A stretch of DNA of 64,000 nucleotides from Streptomyces sp. WAC08241 (GTDB lineage: Bacteria > Actinomycetota > Actinomycetes > Streptomycetales > Streptomycetaceae): contig CP042279.1 in assembly GCA_007858575.1 (NCBI GenBank), positions 6,665,001 to 6,729,000 of the forward strand, written 5' to 3'. The notes beneath the pieces were generated by a model. It was not told where the DNA came from. It ran no database searches and saw nothing but the letters and a program-made list of their open reading frames with translations. Made by a program: the position numbers and the translations under genes. Below, piece after piece: positions 40,005 to 48,491 of this stretch (the stretch's first letter is position 1; each line of letters opens with the position of its first letter).

Positions 40005-42758
40005 ATGCGACTCCGACTTCCCCGGTGGGCCGCGGTCACCGCCGCGCTCACCGTCCTCGCGGGTGCCGGCACCTGGACCGCCGTCGCCTCGGACGATCCA
40101 CCGCCCGTGCACCGCGCGGACCGGACGCTCGACGTCGACGGCGTACGGCTCGACACCTCGTACTTCACCGGTGACGGCGACGGGCGCAGGCCCGCCGTCC
40201 TGCTCGGGCACGGCTTCGGCGGCTCCAAGGACGACGTCCGCGCCCAGGCCGAGGGCCTCGCCCGCGACGGGTACGCCGTCCTCACCTGGTCCGCCCGCGG
40301 CTTCGGCGCCTCCACCGGGGAGATCGGCCTCAACGACCCCGACCGCGAGGTGAAGGACGTCAGCCGGCTCATCGACTGGCTCGCCGACCGGCCCGAGGTC
40401 CTCCTCGACGGGGCGGGCGACCCGCGCGTCGGCGTCAGCGGCGCCTCCTACGGCGGCGCGATCTCCCTGCTCGCCGCCGGACACGACCCGCGCGTCGACG
40501 CGATCGCCCCCGGATCACGTACTGGAACTCGCCGACGCCCTCTTCCCGGACGACGTCTTCAAGAAGCTCTGGGCCGGGATCTTCTTCTCCGCCGGGAACG
40601 GGGCGGGGACCGGGAGCCTGCCGGGTGCGGGGACGGGCCGGCCACCGGAGAGGCCCCGGCCGCCGGAGAGGCCCCGGCCGCCGGGGCCGGGAAGGCCGCC
40701 GCCTCCAAGGCTCCTGCCTGCGGGCGGTTCACCGCCGAGCTCTGCGCGCTCTACCAGCGCGTCGCCGTCTCCGGGAAGCCCGACGCCGCCGCCCGCGCGC
40801 TCCTCGAAGCCCGCAGCCCCTCCGCCGTCGGCGGCCGGATCAAGGTGCCCGCGCTCCTCGTGCAGGGCCAGTCCGACTCGCTCTTCACCCTGGCCCAGTC
40901 CGACGCCACGGCCCGGACCCTCGCCGCCAACGGCGCCCCCGTCGCCGTCGACTGGACCTCCGGCGGCCACGACGGCGGCGACCAGGAGACCGAGCGCGTC
41001 GAGCGGCGCGTCGGCGCCTGGTTCGACCGCTGGCTGAAGCGGGACGCCTCCGTGGACACCGGCCCCGCCTTCCGCGTCAGCCGCACCGGCGGCGTCGACT
41101 CCACCAACGGCCGGGCGACCCTGCGCGCCGCGACCGCCGACCGCTACCCGGGCCTCGCCTCCGGCACCACGGCCCTGGCCTCGGCGGCGCCCCGCAGACC
41201 TTCGCCAACCCGCCGGGCGGCGCCCCGCCCGCCGTCTCCGCCGTCCCCGGCCTCGGCGGCGGACTCTCCGGCCTCTCCTCCCTCGGCGTCGGCCTCTCCC
41301 TCGACTTCCCCGGCCAGCACGCCCGCTTCGACGCGAAGCCGCAGACCGGGGCGCTCCGGATCACCGGCGCGCCGACCGTCCGCGTCAAGGTCACCTCGAC
41401 CGCCGCCGACGGCTCCGCCGTCCTCTTCGCCAAGGTGTACGACGTCGGCCCCGACGGCCGGCAGCAGGTGCTGCCCGCCCAGCTCGTCGCCCCCGTCCGC
41501 GTCGAGGACGCCCGGGCGGGCCGCGACGTCACCCTGGCGCTGCCCGCGATCGACCACGAGGTGGAGGCCGGGCACCGGTTGCGGCTCGTCGTCGCCGCCA
41601 CCGACCTCGGCTACGCCTCCCCGGCCGCCCCCGCCGCCTACACCGTCGCCGTCCGGGGCCCCTGACCGTCCCCACCGCGCCCGGCCTCGCCACCCAGGCC
41701 GCCGCCCTGCCCTGGTGGGTGTGGGGCCTGCCGCCGATCGGCCTGGCCGTCGCCGCCGTCCTGCTGTTCACGGCCCGCCGCAGGACCGCCGCGCCCGCCC
41801 CCGACCCGGAGCTCGCCCCCGTGCCGCTCCAGATCACGGGACTCTCCAAGAAGTACAAGGGCGGCGAGCGGTACAGCGTCAAGGACCTCTCCTTCCGCGT
41901 CGAGCAGGGCCAGGTCCTCGGCCTCCTCGGCCCGAACGGCGCCGGCAAGACCACCACCCTGCGCATGCTGATGGGCCTCATCGCCCCCGACGAGGGCGAG
42001 ATCCGGGTCTTCGGCCAGGCGATCCGGCCCGGCGCCCCGGTCCTCTCCCGCGTCGGCGCCTTCGTCGAGGGCGCCGGGTTCCTGCCGCACCTGTCGGGCC
42101 GGGAGAACCTCGACCTGTACTGGAAGGCCACCGGCCGCCCCGCCGGGGACGCCCACGTCGACGAGGCCCTGCGGATCGCGAACCTGGGCGGCGCCCTGGA
42201 ACGCGCCGTGCGCACCTACTCGCAGGGCATGCGCCAGCGCCTCGCCCTCGCCCAGGCCATGCTCGGCCTGCCGGACCTGCTGATCCTGGACGAGCCGACC
42301 AACGGACTCGACCCTCCGCAGATCCGCGAGATGCGCGAGGTGATGATCCGGTACGCGGCCGGGGCCGCACCGTCATCGTCTCCAGCCACCTCCTGGCGGA
42401 GGTCGAGCAGTCCTGCACCCACCTCGTCGTCATGGACCGGGGACGGTTGGTGCAGGCCGGGCCCGTCGCGGAGATCACCGGCTCCGGCGACACCCTCCTC
42501 GTCGCCCTCGCCGAACGCACCCCCGACGGCACCCCCGTCCCGCCCGTCCCCGACGCCCTCGTCGAGAAGATCGCCGCCCTGCCGGGCGTCGGCTCGGCCG
42601 CCCGCACCGACGGCGGACTCCTGGTCCGGCTCGACGGCGCCGACGCGACCGCCCTCATCGGCGAACTCGTCCGCCTGGACGTGCCGCTGACCGGGGTCGG
42701 ACCGCACCGGCGCCTGGAGGACGCGTTCCTGACCCTGATCGGAGGAGGAGCCGCATGA
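40005..42758 (+). CDS. Secretion-signal alpha/beta hydrolase fused to an ABC transporter ATPase
   Basis: About 920 residues. Residues 1-35 hold a signal or anchor helix (WAAVTAALTVLAGAGTWTAV). The hydrolase follows: LLGHGFGGSKDDV, the nucleophile elbow GVSGASYGG, then a CocE/Xaa-Pro-peptidase-like beta-sandwich (ALRITGAPTVRVKVTS). A membrane helix (WWVWGLPPIGLAVAAVLLFTA) links to an ABC domain: GPNGAGKTT (Walker A), TYSQGMRQRL (signature), LLILDEPTNGLD (Walker B), SSHLLAEVE. A TGA after the hydrolase is removed by restoring one C near 41660, so one fused chain is likely. Other breaks lie near 40513, 40640, 41190 and 42362. The stop overlaps the permease start. Confidence 0.75.
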   Translation: MRLRLPRWAAVTAALTVLAGAGTWTAVASDDPPPVHRADRTLDVDGVRLDTSYFTGDGDGRRPAVLLGHGFGGSKDDVRAQAEGLARDGYAVLTWSARGFGASTGEIGLNDPDREVKDVSRLIDWLADRPEVLLDGAGDPRVGVSGASYGGAISLLAAGHDPRVDAIAPGSRTGTRRRPLPGRRLQEALGRDLLLRRERGGDREPAGCGDGPATGEAPAAGEAPAAGAGKAAASKAPACGRFTAELCALYQRVAVSGKPDAAARALLEARSPSAVGGRIKVPALLVQGQSDSLFTLAQSDATARTLAANGAPVAVDWTSGGHDGGDQETERVERRVGAWFDRWLKRDASVDTGPAFRVSRTGGVDSTNGRATLRAATADRYPGLASGTTALASAAPRRPSPTRRAAPRPPSPPSPASAADSPASPPSASASPSTSPASTPASTRSRRPGRSGSPARRPSASRSPRPPPTAPPSSSPRCTTSAPTAGSRCCPPSSSPPSASRTPGRAATSPWRCPRSTTRWRPGTGCGSSSPPPTSATPPRPPPPPTPSPSGAPDRPHRARPRHPGRRPALVGVGPAADRPGRRRRPAVHGPPQDRRARPRPGARPRAAPDHGTLQEVQGRRAVQRQGPLLPRRAGPGPRPPRPERRRQDHHPAHADGPHRPRRGRDPGLRPGDPARRPGPLPRRRLRRGRRVPAAPVGPGEPRPVLEGHRPPRRGRPRRRGPADREPGRRPGTRRAHLLAGHAPAPRPRPGHARPAGPADPGRADQRTRPSADPRDARGDDPVRGRGRTVIVSSHLLAEVEQSCTHLVVMDRGRLVQAGPVAEITGSGDTLLVALAERTPDGTPVPPVPDALVEKIAALPGVGSAARTDGGLLVRLDGADATALIGELVRLDVPLTGVGPHRRLEDAFLTLIGGGAA

Positions 42759-43650
42759 GCAGCACCACCCCCAGCACCCTGCCGACCGGGGGCCCGCCGG
42801 CGCGCCGGAGTCCGCCCCCGGCTACCGCCCGGGGCGCACCCTGCCCCTGCGCGTCGAGGCCCTGCGCCAGTGGAAGCGGCGCCGCACCCTGGTGATGGGC
42901 GCGATCCTGATCGCCCTGCCGTTCGTCCTGATCGCGGCCTTCGCGATCGGCGGCACCGGGGACGGCGACCGCGAGGGCCGCGTCACCCTGATCGACACGG
43001 CGACGACCTCGGGCGCCAACTTCGCGGCCACCTGCCTCTTCGTCTCGGCCGGTTTCCTCCTCGTCGTGCCCGTGGCGCTGTTCTGCGGGGACACGGTCGC
43101 CTCCGAGGCGAGCTGGTCCTCGCTGCGGTACCTGCTCGCCGCGCCCGTGCCCCGCTCCCGGCTCCTCGCCTCCAAGCTGGCGGTCGCGCTCGCCTACAGC
43201 GCGGCCGCGATGGTCCTCCTCCCGCTGGTGGCCCTGGCGGCGGGCACGGTCGCCTACGGCTGGGGGCCGCTCCAGTTGCCGACCGGCGGCTCGGTGCCGG
43301 CCGGGGAGGCCCTGCTCAGGATCGGGATCGCCACCGCCTTCGTCTTCGCCTCCCAACTGGTCACCGCCGGGCTCGCCTTCTGGCTGTCCACCCGCACCGA
43401 CGCCCCGCTCGGCGCGGTGGGCGGCGCCGTCGGCCTCACCATCGTCGGCAACGTCCTGGACGCCGTCACCGCGCTCGGCGACTGGCGCGACTTCCTGCCC
43501 GCGCACTGGCAGTTCGCCTGGATCGACGCGCTCCAGCCTCAACTGGAGTGGGGCGGCATGGTGAAGGGCACGGCGATCTCCCTGACGTACGCCCTGGTCC
43601 TCTTCGCCCTCGCCTTCCGGGGCTTCGCCCGCAAGGACATCGTGTCCTGA
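42755..43650 (+). CDS. ABC transporter permease (ABC-2 type)
   Basis: About 300 residues. A hydrophilic N-terminal tail leads into helices LVMGAILIALPFVLIAAFAIGG, LFVSAGFLLVVPVALFCGD, ALAYSAAAMVLLPLVALAAG, FVFASQLVTAGLAFWLS, GLTIVGNVLDAV and ISLTYALVLFALAFRGFARKDI. The six-helix pattern is an ABC-2 export permease. ATG 42755 overlaps the fusion-gene stop (ATGA). One base is missing near 42800. It is the membrane half of an exporter with the ATPase of the preceding gene. Confidence 0.88.
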
Positions 43651-43665
43651 CCGGGTGAACGGTCC

Positions 43666-44387
43666 TCACAACCACCCCTTCGAGCCGCTTCCGCGCCCGC
43701 GCGGAAGCGGCTCGTCGCCGAGGGCCGCCATCAGCTCGCCGACCCGGCGGCTGTAGGTCCGCGCGGACATGCCGAGCCGGGCCGCCGCCGTCTCGTCCGT
43801 GAGCCCCGCGACGAGGGCGTCGAGCACCGGCCGCAGTGGGGCGGCAGGTCGTCCGGCGGCGGGGACGGGGACGGCACCGTGTACGCCGCCGGGTCCTCGG
43901 CCAGCGCCCAGCAGACCTGATGGGCCCGGACGAGGGCCTGCACCACCACCGGGTCCCGGATCAGCAGCAGCCCGTTGTAGAGCAGCTCCAGGTCGAGCGG
44001 GACCGCCGCCACCGTCCGGTCGACCAGGATCATCTTGAACGGGATCGACTCCGCCAGGCGGGCCTGGCCGGGGACCCGGAGCCCGTCCCCGATCCGGGGC
44101 AGCGCGTGCCTCGGGACGATCCTGCGCACCTCGTCGGCCCGCTCCGCCGCGGCCCGCATGCACGCTCCCGCCAGCTCCAGGAACGGCTCGGGGATCGCGT
44201 GGCCCGCGGACGCGACCGGGTCGTCGAAGGTCAGCAGCTCGTGCCGGGTGGAGGCGGCCAGCCCGGCGAGCGCGGCGCTGATGCGCCGCGCTCCCCGGAC
44301 CGGACGCCCCGCGGGCCGCTGTCCCTCGGTCACGGCCCGGTTCATCGCCGAACGGGCGAGCACCACGGAGCCCGCGCTCTCTGCCAC
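43666..44387 (-). CDS. LuxR/HTH-type transcriptional regulator
   Basis: About 240 residues. The C-terminus is a LuxR-like HTH: LVAGLTDETAAARLGMSARTYSRRVGELMAAL. The N-terminal ~180 residues (helical, RHELLTFDDPVA, RRIVPRHALPRIG, FKMILVDRTVAAVPLD) match the effector domain of streptomycete regulators with an N-terminal TrmB-like domain. Start GTG 44387 follows GGGGGTGG. One base is missing near 43838. It converges on the ABC permease; its last codons form one arm of a terminator hairpin. Confidence 0.85.
43681..43714. terminator. Bidirectional terminator within the regulator's last codons
   Basis: Perfect 15-base stem CGAGCCGCTTCCGCG, loop CCCG, and complement. It begins 30 bases after the permease stop and is read through by the end of the LuxR gene on the other strand. 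Confidence 0.8.
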
Positions 44388-44601
44388 CGCTGACCACCCC
44401 CGCCGATCGATGTCCACTCCATGTACGCATGTGACTGCACACGGTGACAACCCCTGTTGGGAAGGATGGCGAATCCATGCCACCGGGGTTCACCCGTGTC
44501 GCCGTTGCCGCATCGAGATCCATCCGCAACCACTCCGACTGCTCTTTCCGGCGCCCCCGTTCGTCACATTCACAAGTGCCGTGCGAAGAGGGGAGATGGA
44601 C

Positions 44602-46205
44602 ATGGAACGACGAGAGACGGCGGGGCCCGGTCCCGCGGGGCCCGGCTCCCGGCCGCGATCGCGGGGTTGCTCGCCACCGGGATCGTCCTCACCGGCTGCG
44701 GCGCGTCCGGCGACGGGGCACCGCCGACCGGAGCACGAAGGAGAGCCGTCCCACCGCGCCGGCCCTCCCCGACGGCGGGCGCGGCGGGACGGCGCACCCC
44801 GAGGGGGCGAGCGGCGGCCCCGTCGCCCGCGCCCGACTACCTGTCCACCTTCGCCCTGGACGTGGACACCGCCTCGTACGGATACGCCCGGCGCTCCCTC
44901 GCCGAGGGGCGGCTGCCCGATCCGGCGACCGTGCGCCCCGAGGAGTTCGTCAACAGCTTCCGCCCGAACTACGCGCGCCCCGCCGACGACGGCTTCGGCG
45001 TCACCCTCGACGGCGCCCGCACCGGACGGGACGGCTGGTCCCTGGTCAGGGTCGGGCTCGCCACCCGGGGTGCGGACCGGAGCGGCGAACGCCCGCCCGC
45101 CGCGCTCACCTTCGTCGTCGACGTCTCCGGCTCCATGGACGAGCCGGGGCGGCTCGACCTCGTCAAGGAGTCCTCGGACTGCTCGTCGGCGAGCTCCGCG
45201 ACGACGACTCGATCGCACTCGTCACCTTCGACTCCGAGGCCGAGGCCCGGCTGCCCATGACCCGCCTCGGGGAGGCCCGGAACCGGATCCGCGACGTGGT
45301 GGACTCCCTGGCCACCGGCGCCTCCACCAACGTCGAAGCGGGTGTCCGCACCGGCTACGACGTCGCCGTCGAGGGACACCGCGAGGGCGCCACCAACCGG
45401 GTCGTCCTGCTCTCCGACGCCCTCGCCAACACCGGCTCCACCGAGGCGGAGACGATCCTCGCCCGCATCGGGGAGGAGCGCCGGGAGTACGGGATCACCC
45501 TCTTCGGCGTCGGCGTCGGCAGCGAGTTCGGCGACGCGTTCATGGAGAGGCTCGCCGACAGGGGCGACGGCCAGACGACGTACGTCTCCAACGCGGCGCA
45601 GGCCCGCAAGGTCTTCGTCGACCAACTCCCCGCCCACGTCGAACTGCGGGCCCGCGACGCCAAGGCGCAGGTCGCCTTCGACCGGCGGACCGTCGAGAGG
45701 TTCCGGCTGATCGGGTACGAGAACCGGGAGGTCGCCGACGAGGACTTCCGGAACGACCGGGTCGACGGCGGCGAGATCGGGGCCGGTCACACGGTCACCG
45801 CGCTGTACGCGGTCAGGACCAGGCCCGGGGCGACCGGGCCCGTCGCCACCGCCACCGTCCGCTGGCTCGACCCCGCCACCCGGGCCCCGCGCGAGCGCTC
45901 CGGCACCGTCGCGACCGGCGCGCTGACCGCCGATATCTGGGGCAGCGGCCACGACAGCCTCCAACTGACCGCGATCGCCGCCTACTTCGCGGACGTCCTG
46001 CGGGGCGGCTCGCTGCCGGGGACGCCCGCGCTCGGGACGCTCGCACGGCACGCCGACGCGATCGCCGAGCGCTCCGGCTCGGCGGTGGTGCGGGAACTCG
46101 CCGAGTCGGTACGGCGGGCGGAGGCCCTGCGCGGCCTGGCGGCCGACCCGTCGGAGCCGGGCGGGACGGGGAGGGGAGCTGCGCCCGGGCGACCCGTACA
46201 GCTAG
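44602..46205 (+). CDS. YfbK-type von Willebrand factor A lipoprotein
   Basis: About 535 residues. A lipobox (AIAGLLATGIVLTGCG) near residue 30 predicts a lipoprotein on the outer face of the membrane. Then come the vWF_N domain (DYLSTFALDVDTASYGYARRS, PEEFVNSFRPNY), the vWA domain with MIDAS DVSGSMDE and TGASTN, and a DUF3520 C-terminal domain (VERFRLIGYENREVADEDF). ATG 44602 has GGGGAG at a good distance; ATG 44596 is an alternative. Losses lie near 44645, 44680-44720, 45178 and 46178; the last puts the true stop at TAG 46203-46205. Function of the family is unclear (cell-surface). Confidence 0.88.
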
Positions 46206-46362
46206 GGGTGTCTCGCCGATCATGCCGGGCTCGCGGTGTCCGGCACCGCACCTCGCCGCGTTGTCGTCACTCGCCGACGCTCCGCGTCGACTCCTCCTCC
46301 GCCTTGCGATGCACGGCACCGGACACCGCTCCCTGATCCGGCCTGATCGGCGAGACACCCCT
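46204..46362. repeat. MITE-like long inverted repeat at the end of the vWA gene
   Basis: The terminal 25 bases on each side (46204-46228 and 46338-46362) are complementary at 24 of 25 positions, beginning AGGGGTGTCTCGCCGATCA. Inside, GCGGTGTCCGG (46233-46243) pairs with CCGGACACCGC (46319-46329), and GACGC/GCGTC pair near the middle. The whole 159 bases can fold into one long hairpin. The left end overlaps the TAG stop. No target-site duplication is visible. The rest of the gap to 46518 shows no gene. Confidence 0.7.
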
Positions 46363-46518
46363 GGCGGCGCCCGCACCGGCTTCGTACGACCAACACCGGC
46401 ACCGGGCCCCGTACGGCCGGCGCCCGTGCCCGCCCCGGCCGGCCCGCCCCGTACAACCGACGTGCACACCTGACGCGTACGCCCCCGTGAGCGGCGGGCA
46501 GCGGGACAGAATGGCCGC

Positions 46519-46980
46519 ATGGCCTCCCTGCTGCTCGCCCTCGCCGTCGTCTGCACCGGCCTCTACGCCGGTTTCATGCTGATCTTCCTGACCGGCGTCA
46601 TGCCCGCGCTCGCCCGTCTGACGGACGCGGAGTTCGTCACGGCGATGCGCCGGATCAACGAGTGCGTGCCGAGGCCCGTGTTCTCACCGTCTTCCTCGGC
46701 GTGGCTGCCTCCCCGCCGCTGCGCTCCTCGTCCCCGTCGACGGGCGCACGGACGCGCGGAAGTGGCTCCTCCTCGCGGGGCTCGTGTGCGCGGTCCTCAA
46801 CCACCTGGTCACCCTCGGCGGCAACATCCCCTCAACAACGCCCTGGCGAGCGCCCCCGCGGACGACCCCGCGCCGGTCCGGGCCGCCTTCGAGGCGCGCT
46901 GGAACGCCTTCCACCGCGCCCGCACGGCCCTGATCACGGTCTCCTTCGGCCTGCTCACCGCCGCCGCCGTGCTCCGCTGA
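46519..46980 (+). CDS. DUF1772 (anthrone oxygenase-like) membrane protein
   Basis: About 155 residues with four hydrophobic helices: SLLLALAVVCTGLYAGFMLIFL, VFTVFLGVAA, LLLAGLVCAVLNHLVTLGGNIPLN and ALITVSFGLLTAAAVLR. The NIPLNNAL and WNAFHRART segments are DUF1772 signatures. Members are near anthrone oxidases but most have unknown function. Single losses lie near 46678, 46715 and 46830. No strong promoter is seen upstream. Confidence 0.85.
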   Translation: MASLLLALAVVCTGLYAGFMLIFLTGVMPALARLTDAEFVTAMRRINECVPRPVFSPSSSAWLPPRRCAPRPRRRAHGRAEVAPPRGARVRGPQPPGHPRRQHPLNNALASAPADDPAPVRAAFEARWNAFHRARTALITVSFGLLTAAAVLR

Positions 46981-47196
46981 CGCCCCGCCGACGTCCCGAC
47001 GGCGCTCCGGCGCCCCGCCCCGCGACCCCGCGGGAAACCGTACCGGGCCGTCTGTTTGTGGCGCGAAGTCGCGGGTCGGGGCCCTCCGCACCTCCGGTGG
47101 ACCCCCGAAAGCGTACCCCGAGTCCGGAAACAGTCTTTCGCCACGGGTGCGATCTCGGCCAGTGACGAAAATCTGACGCCCTAATAGCACGACAAA

Positions 47197-47279
47197 GGGG
47201 TGAATCACCCCGATATCCCGGGAGGTGATTCCATACCCTCCGGTTTCTTATTGACATGCCTACGGGGGTCTTTTCTAAT
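47197..47279 (+). promoter_or_regulatory. Near-consensus promoter and operator for the SARP gene
   Basis: TTGACA (47251-47256), 17 bases, then TCTAAT (47274-47279): a near-consensus sigma-70/HrdB-type promoter, unusual in this genome. Upstream, GGGGTGAATCACCCC (47197-47211) is a palindrome with 7-base arms, and GGAGG...CCTCC (47221-47240) forms another. The region 47150-47290 is distinctly AT-richer. The rest of the gap from 46981 shows no gene. Confidence 0.7.
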
Positions 47280-47329
47280 CATCGAGAGTCATCCCGCGCG
47301 CAGACACCGCACAGGCACTGAGGGGCAAG

Positions 47330-48207
47330 ATGGACGTCCGGATCCTGGGGGACTGTCGGTACGTGAGAACGGGGTGTCGATCACCCCGACGGCGGCAGCC
47401 CCCGGCAGGTGCTCGCCCTGCTCACGGCCAGCGCCGACCAGGTCGTCCCCGTGACGGTCCTGACCGAGGAGCTGTGGCCGTCCGGCGCGCCCCGCGGCGC
47501 CCGCGCGGAGCTCCAGGCCCACATAGCCGGGCTGCGCGCCCTCGTCGCGGACGCCCTGCGCGCCGCCGGCCCCGCCGACCCGCGGACCCACTGGTCCGAC
47601 TGGCGCACCGCCGACGCGGTCCTCGTCGCCCAGCCCGGCGGCTACCGGCTCGACACCGGCGGCGGCGCCCACGACGTCTGGCAGTTCGAGCGCGCGGCCG
47701 GCGCCGGCTACCGCGCCATGGAGGCCGGCGACCTCTCCCGTGCCGCGCTCCGCCTCGGCGAGGCCTCGCCCTGTGGCGCGGCGACCCCTACGCGGGCGTC
47801 GCCGCGGGACCCCGCCTCCGCCGGGAGATCGAGCGCCTCGAAGCCTCCCGGCTCAGCGTCCTCGACCAGTGGCTCGAAGCACAGCTCGGCCTCGGCCGGC
47901 ACGCCGAACTCGTCCCGGAGCTCACCGGACTCGTCGCCCGCTACCGCACCAACGAGCCCCTCCACGCCCACCTCATGGCCGCCCTGCTGCGCTGCGGCCG
48001 GCACGACGAGGCCCTCACCGCGTACGAGCGGCTGCGCCTCGCCCTCGCGGCGGAGAGGGGCACGGAGCCTCGGCCCGGCTGCGCCGCCTCCAGCGCTCGG
48101 TCCTGGCCGTGCGCCACACCGAAGGCCGCCCCGGCCTCGGCCTCCGCATCCCCACGCAGTACGCCCCGCCCCGTCCCCGCCTCGTCCCGGCCGGCTCCTT
48201 CGGCTGA
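47330..48207 (+). CDS. SARP (AfsR/DnrI/RedD) family regulator
   Basis: About 293 residues. The N-terminal winged helix (MDVRILGGLSVRENGVSITP, QVLALLTASADQVVPVTVLTEELWP) is followed by a bacterial transcriptional activator domain (DVWQFERAAGAGYRAMEAGD, LARYRTNEPLHAHLMAALLRCGRHDEALTAYERLR). SARPs activate antibiotic biosynthesis operons. Breaks lie near 47349, 47393, 47765 and 48070. No biosynthetic operon is adjacent, so its targets may be remote. Its own promoter is unusually strong. The stop is followed by a 30-base repeat array. Confidence 0.88.
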
Positions 48208-48210
48208 CGG

Positions 48211-48329
48211 ACGACCGGCCCCGTCCGGCGGACCACGGCCACGACCGGCCCGTCCGGCGGACCACGGCCACGACCGGCCCCGTCCGGCGGACCACGGCCA
48301 CGACCGGCCCCGTCCGGCGGATCACGGCC
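48211..48329. repeat. Four tandem copies of a 30-base unit after the SARP gene
   Basis: ACGACCGGCCCCGTCCGGCG plus GACCACGGCC repeats at 48211, 48241, 48270 and 48300; the second copy is 29 bases (one C fewer in CCCC). Each unit can form a small hairpin from its CCGTCCGG/CCGG words, so the array may also act as a terminator. Nothing else is seen before 48492. Confidence 0.9.
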
Positions 48330-48491
48330 GAGCGCCGTGACGGGCCGCCACCCGGCCCCGTCCGGCTCCCCGGTGGGAATGAAGTGCGGCAACTCACCGT
48401 TGACCGGCTTCCGAAGCCGAATTAGTTTCGGCGGACAGGACGGGTTTCCTCCGAGGTGCCCGATTTCGCTCGACCCACGGGAGCCCGGACC

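Noticed and set aside
48211..48329. Possible CRISPR or REP array
   Set aside because: 30-base copies abut directly without spacers.
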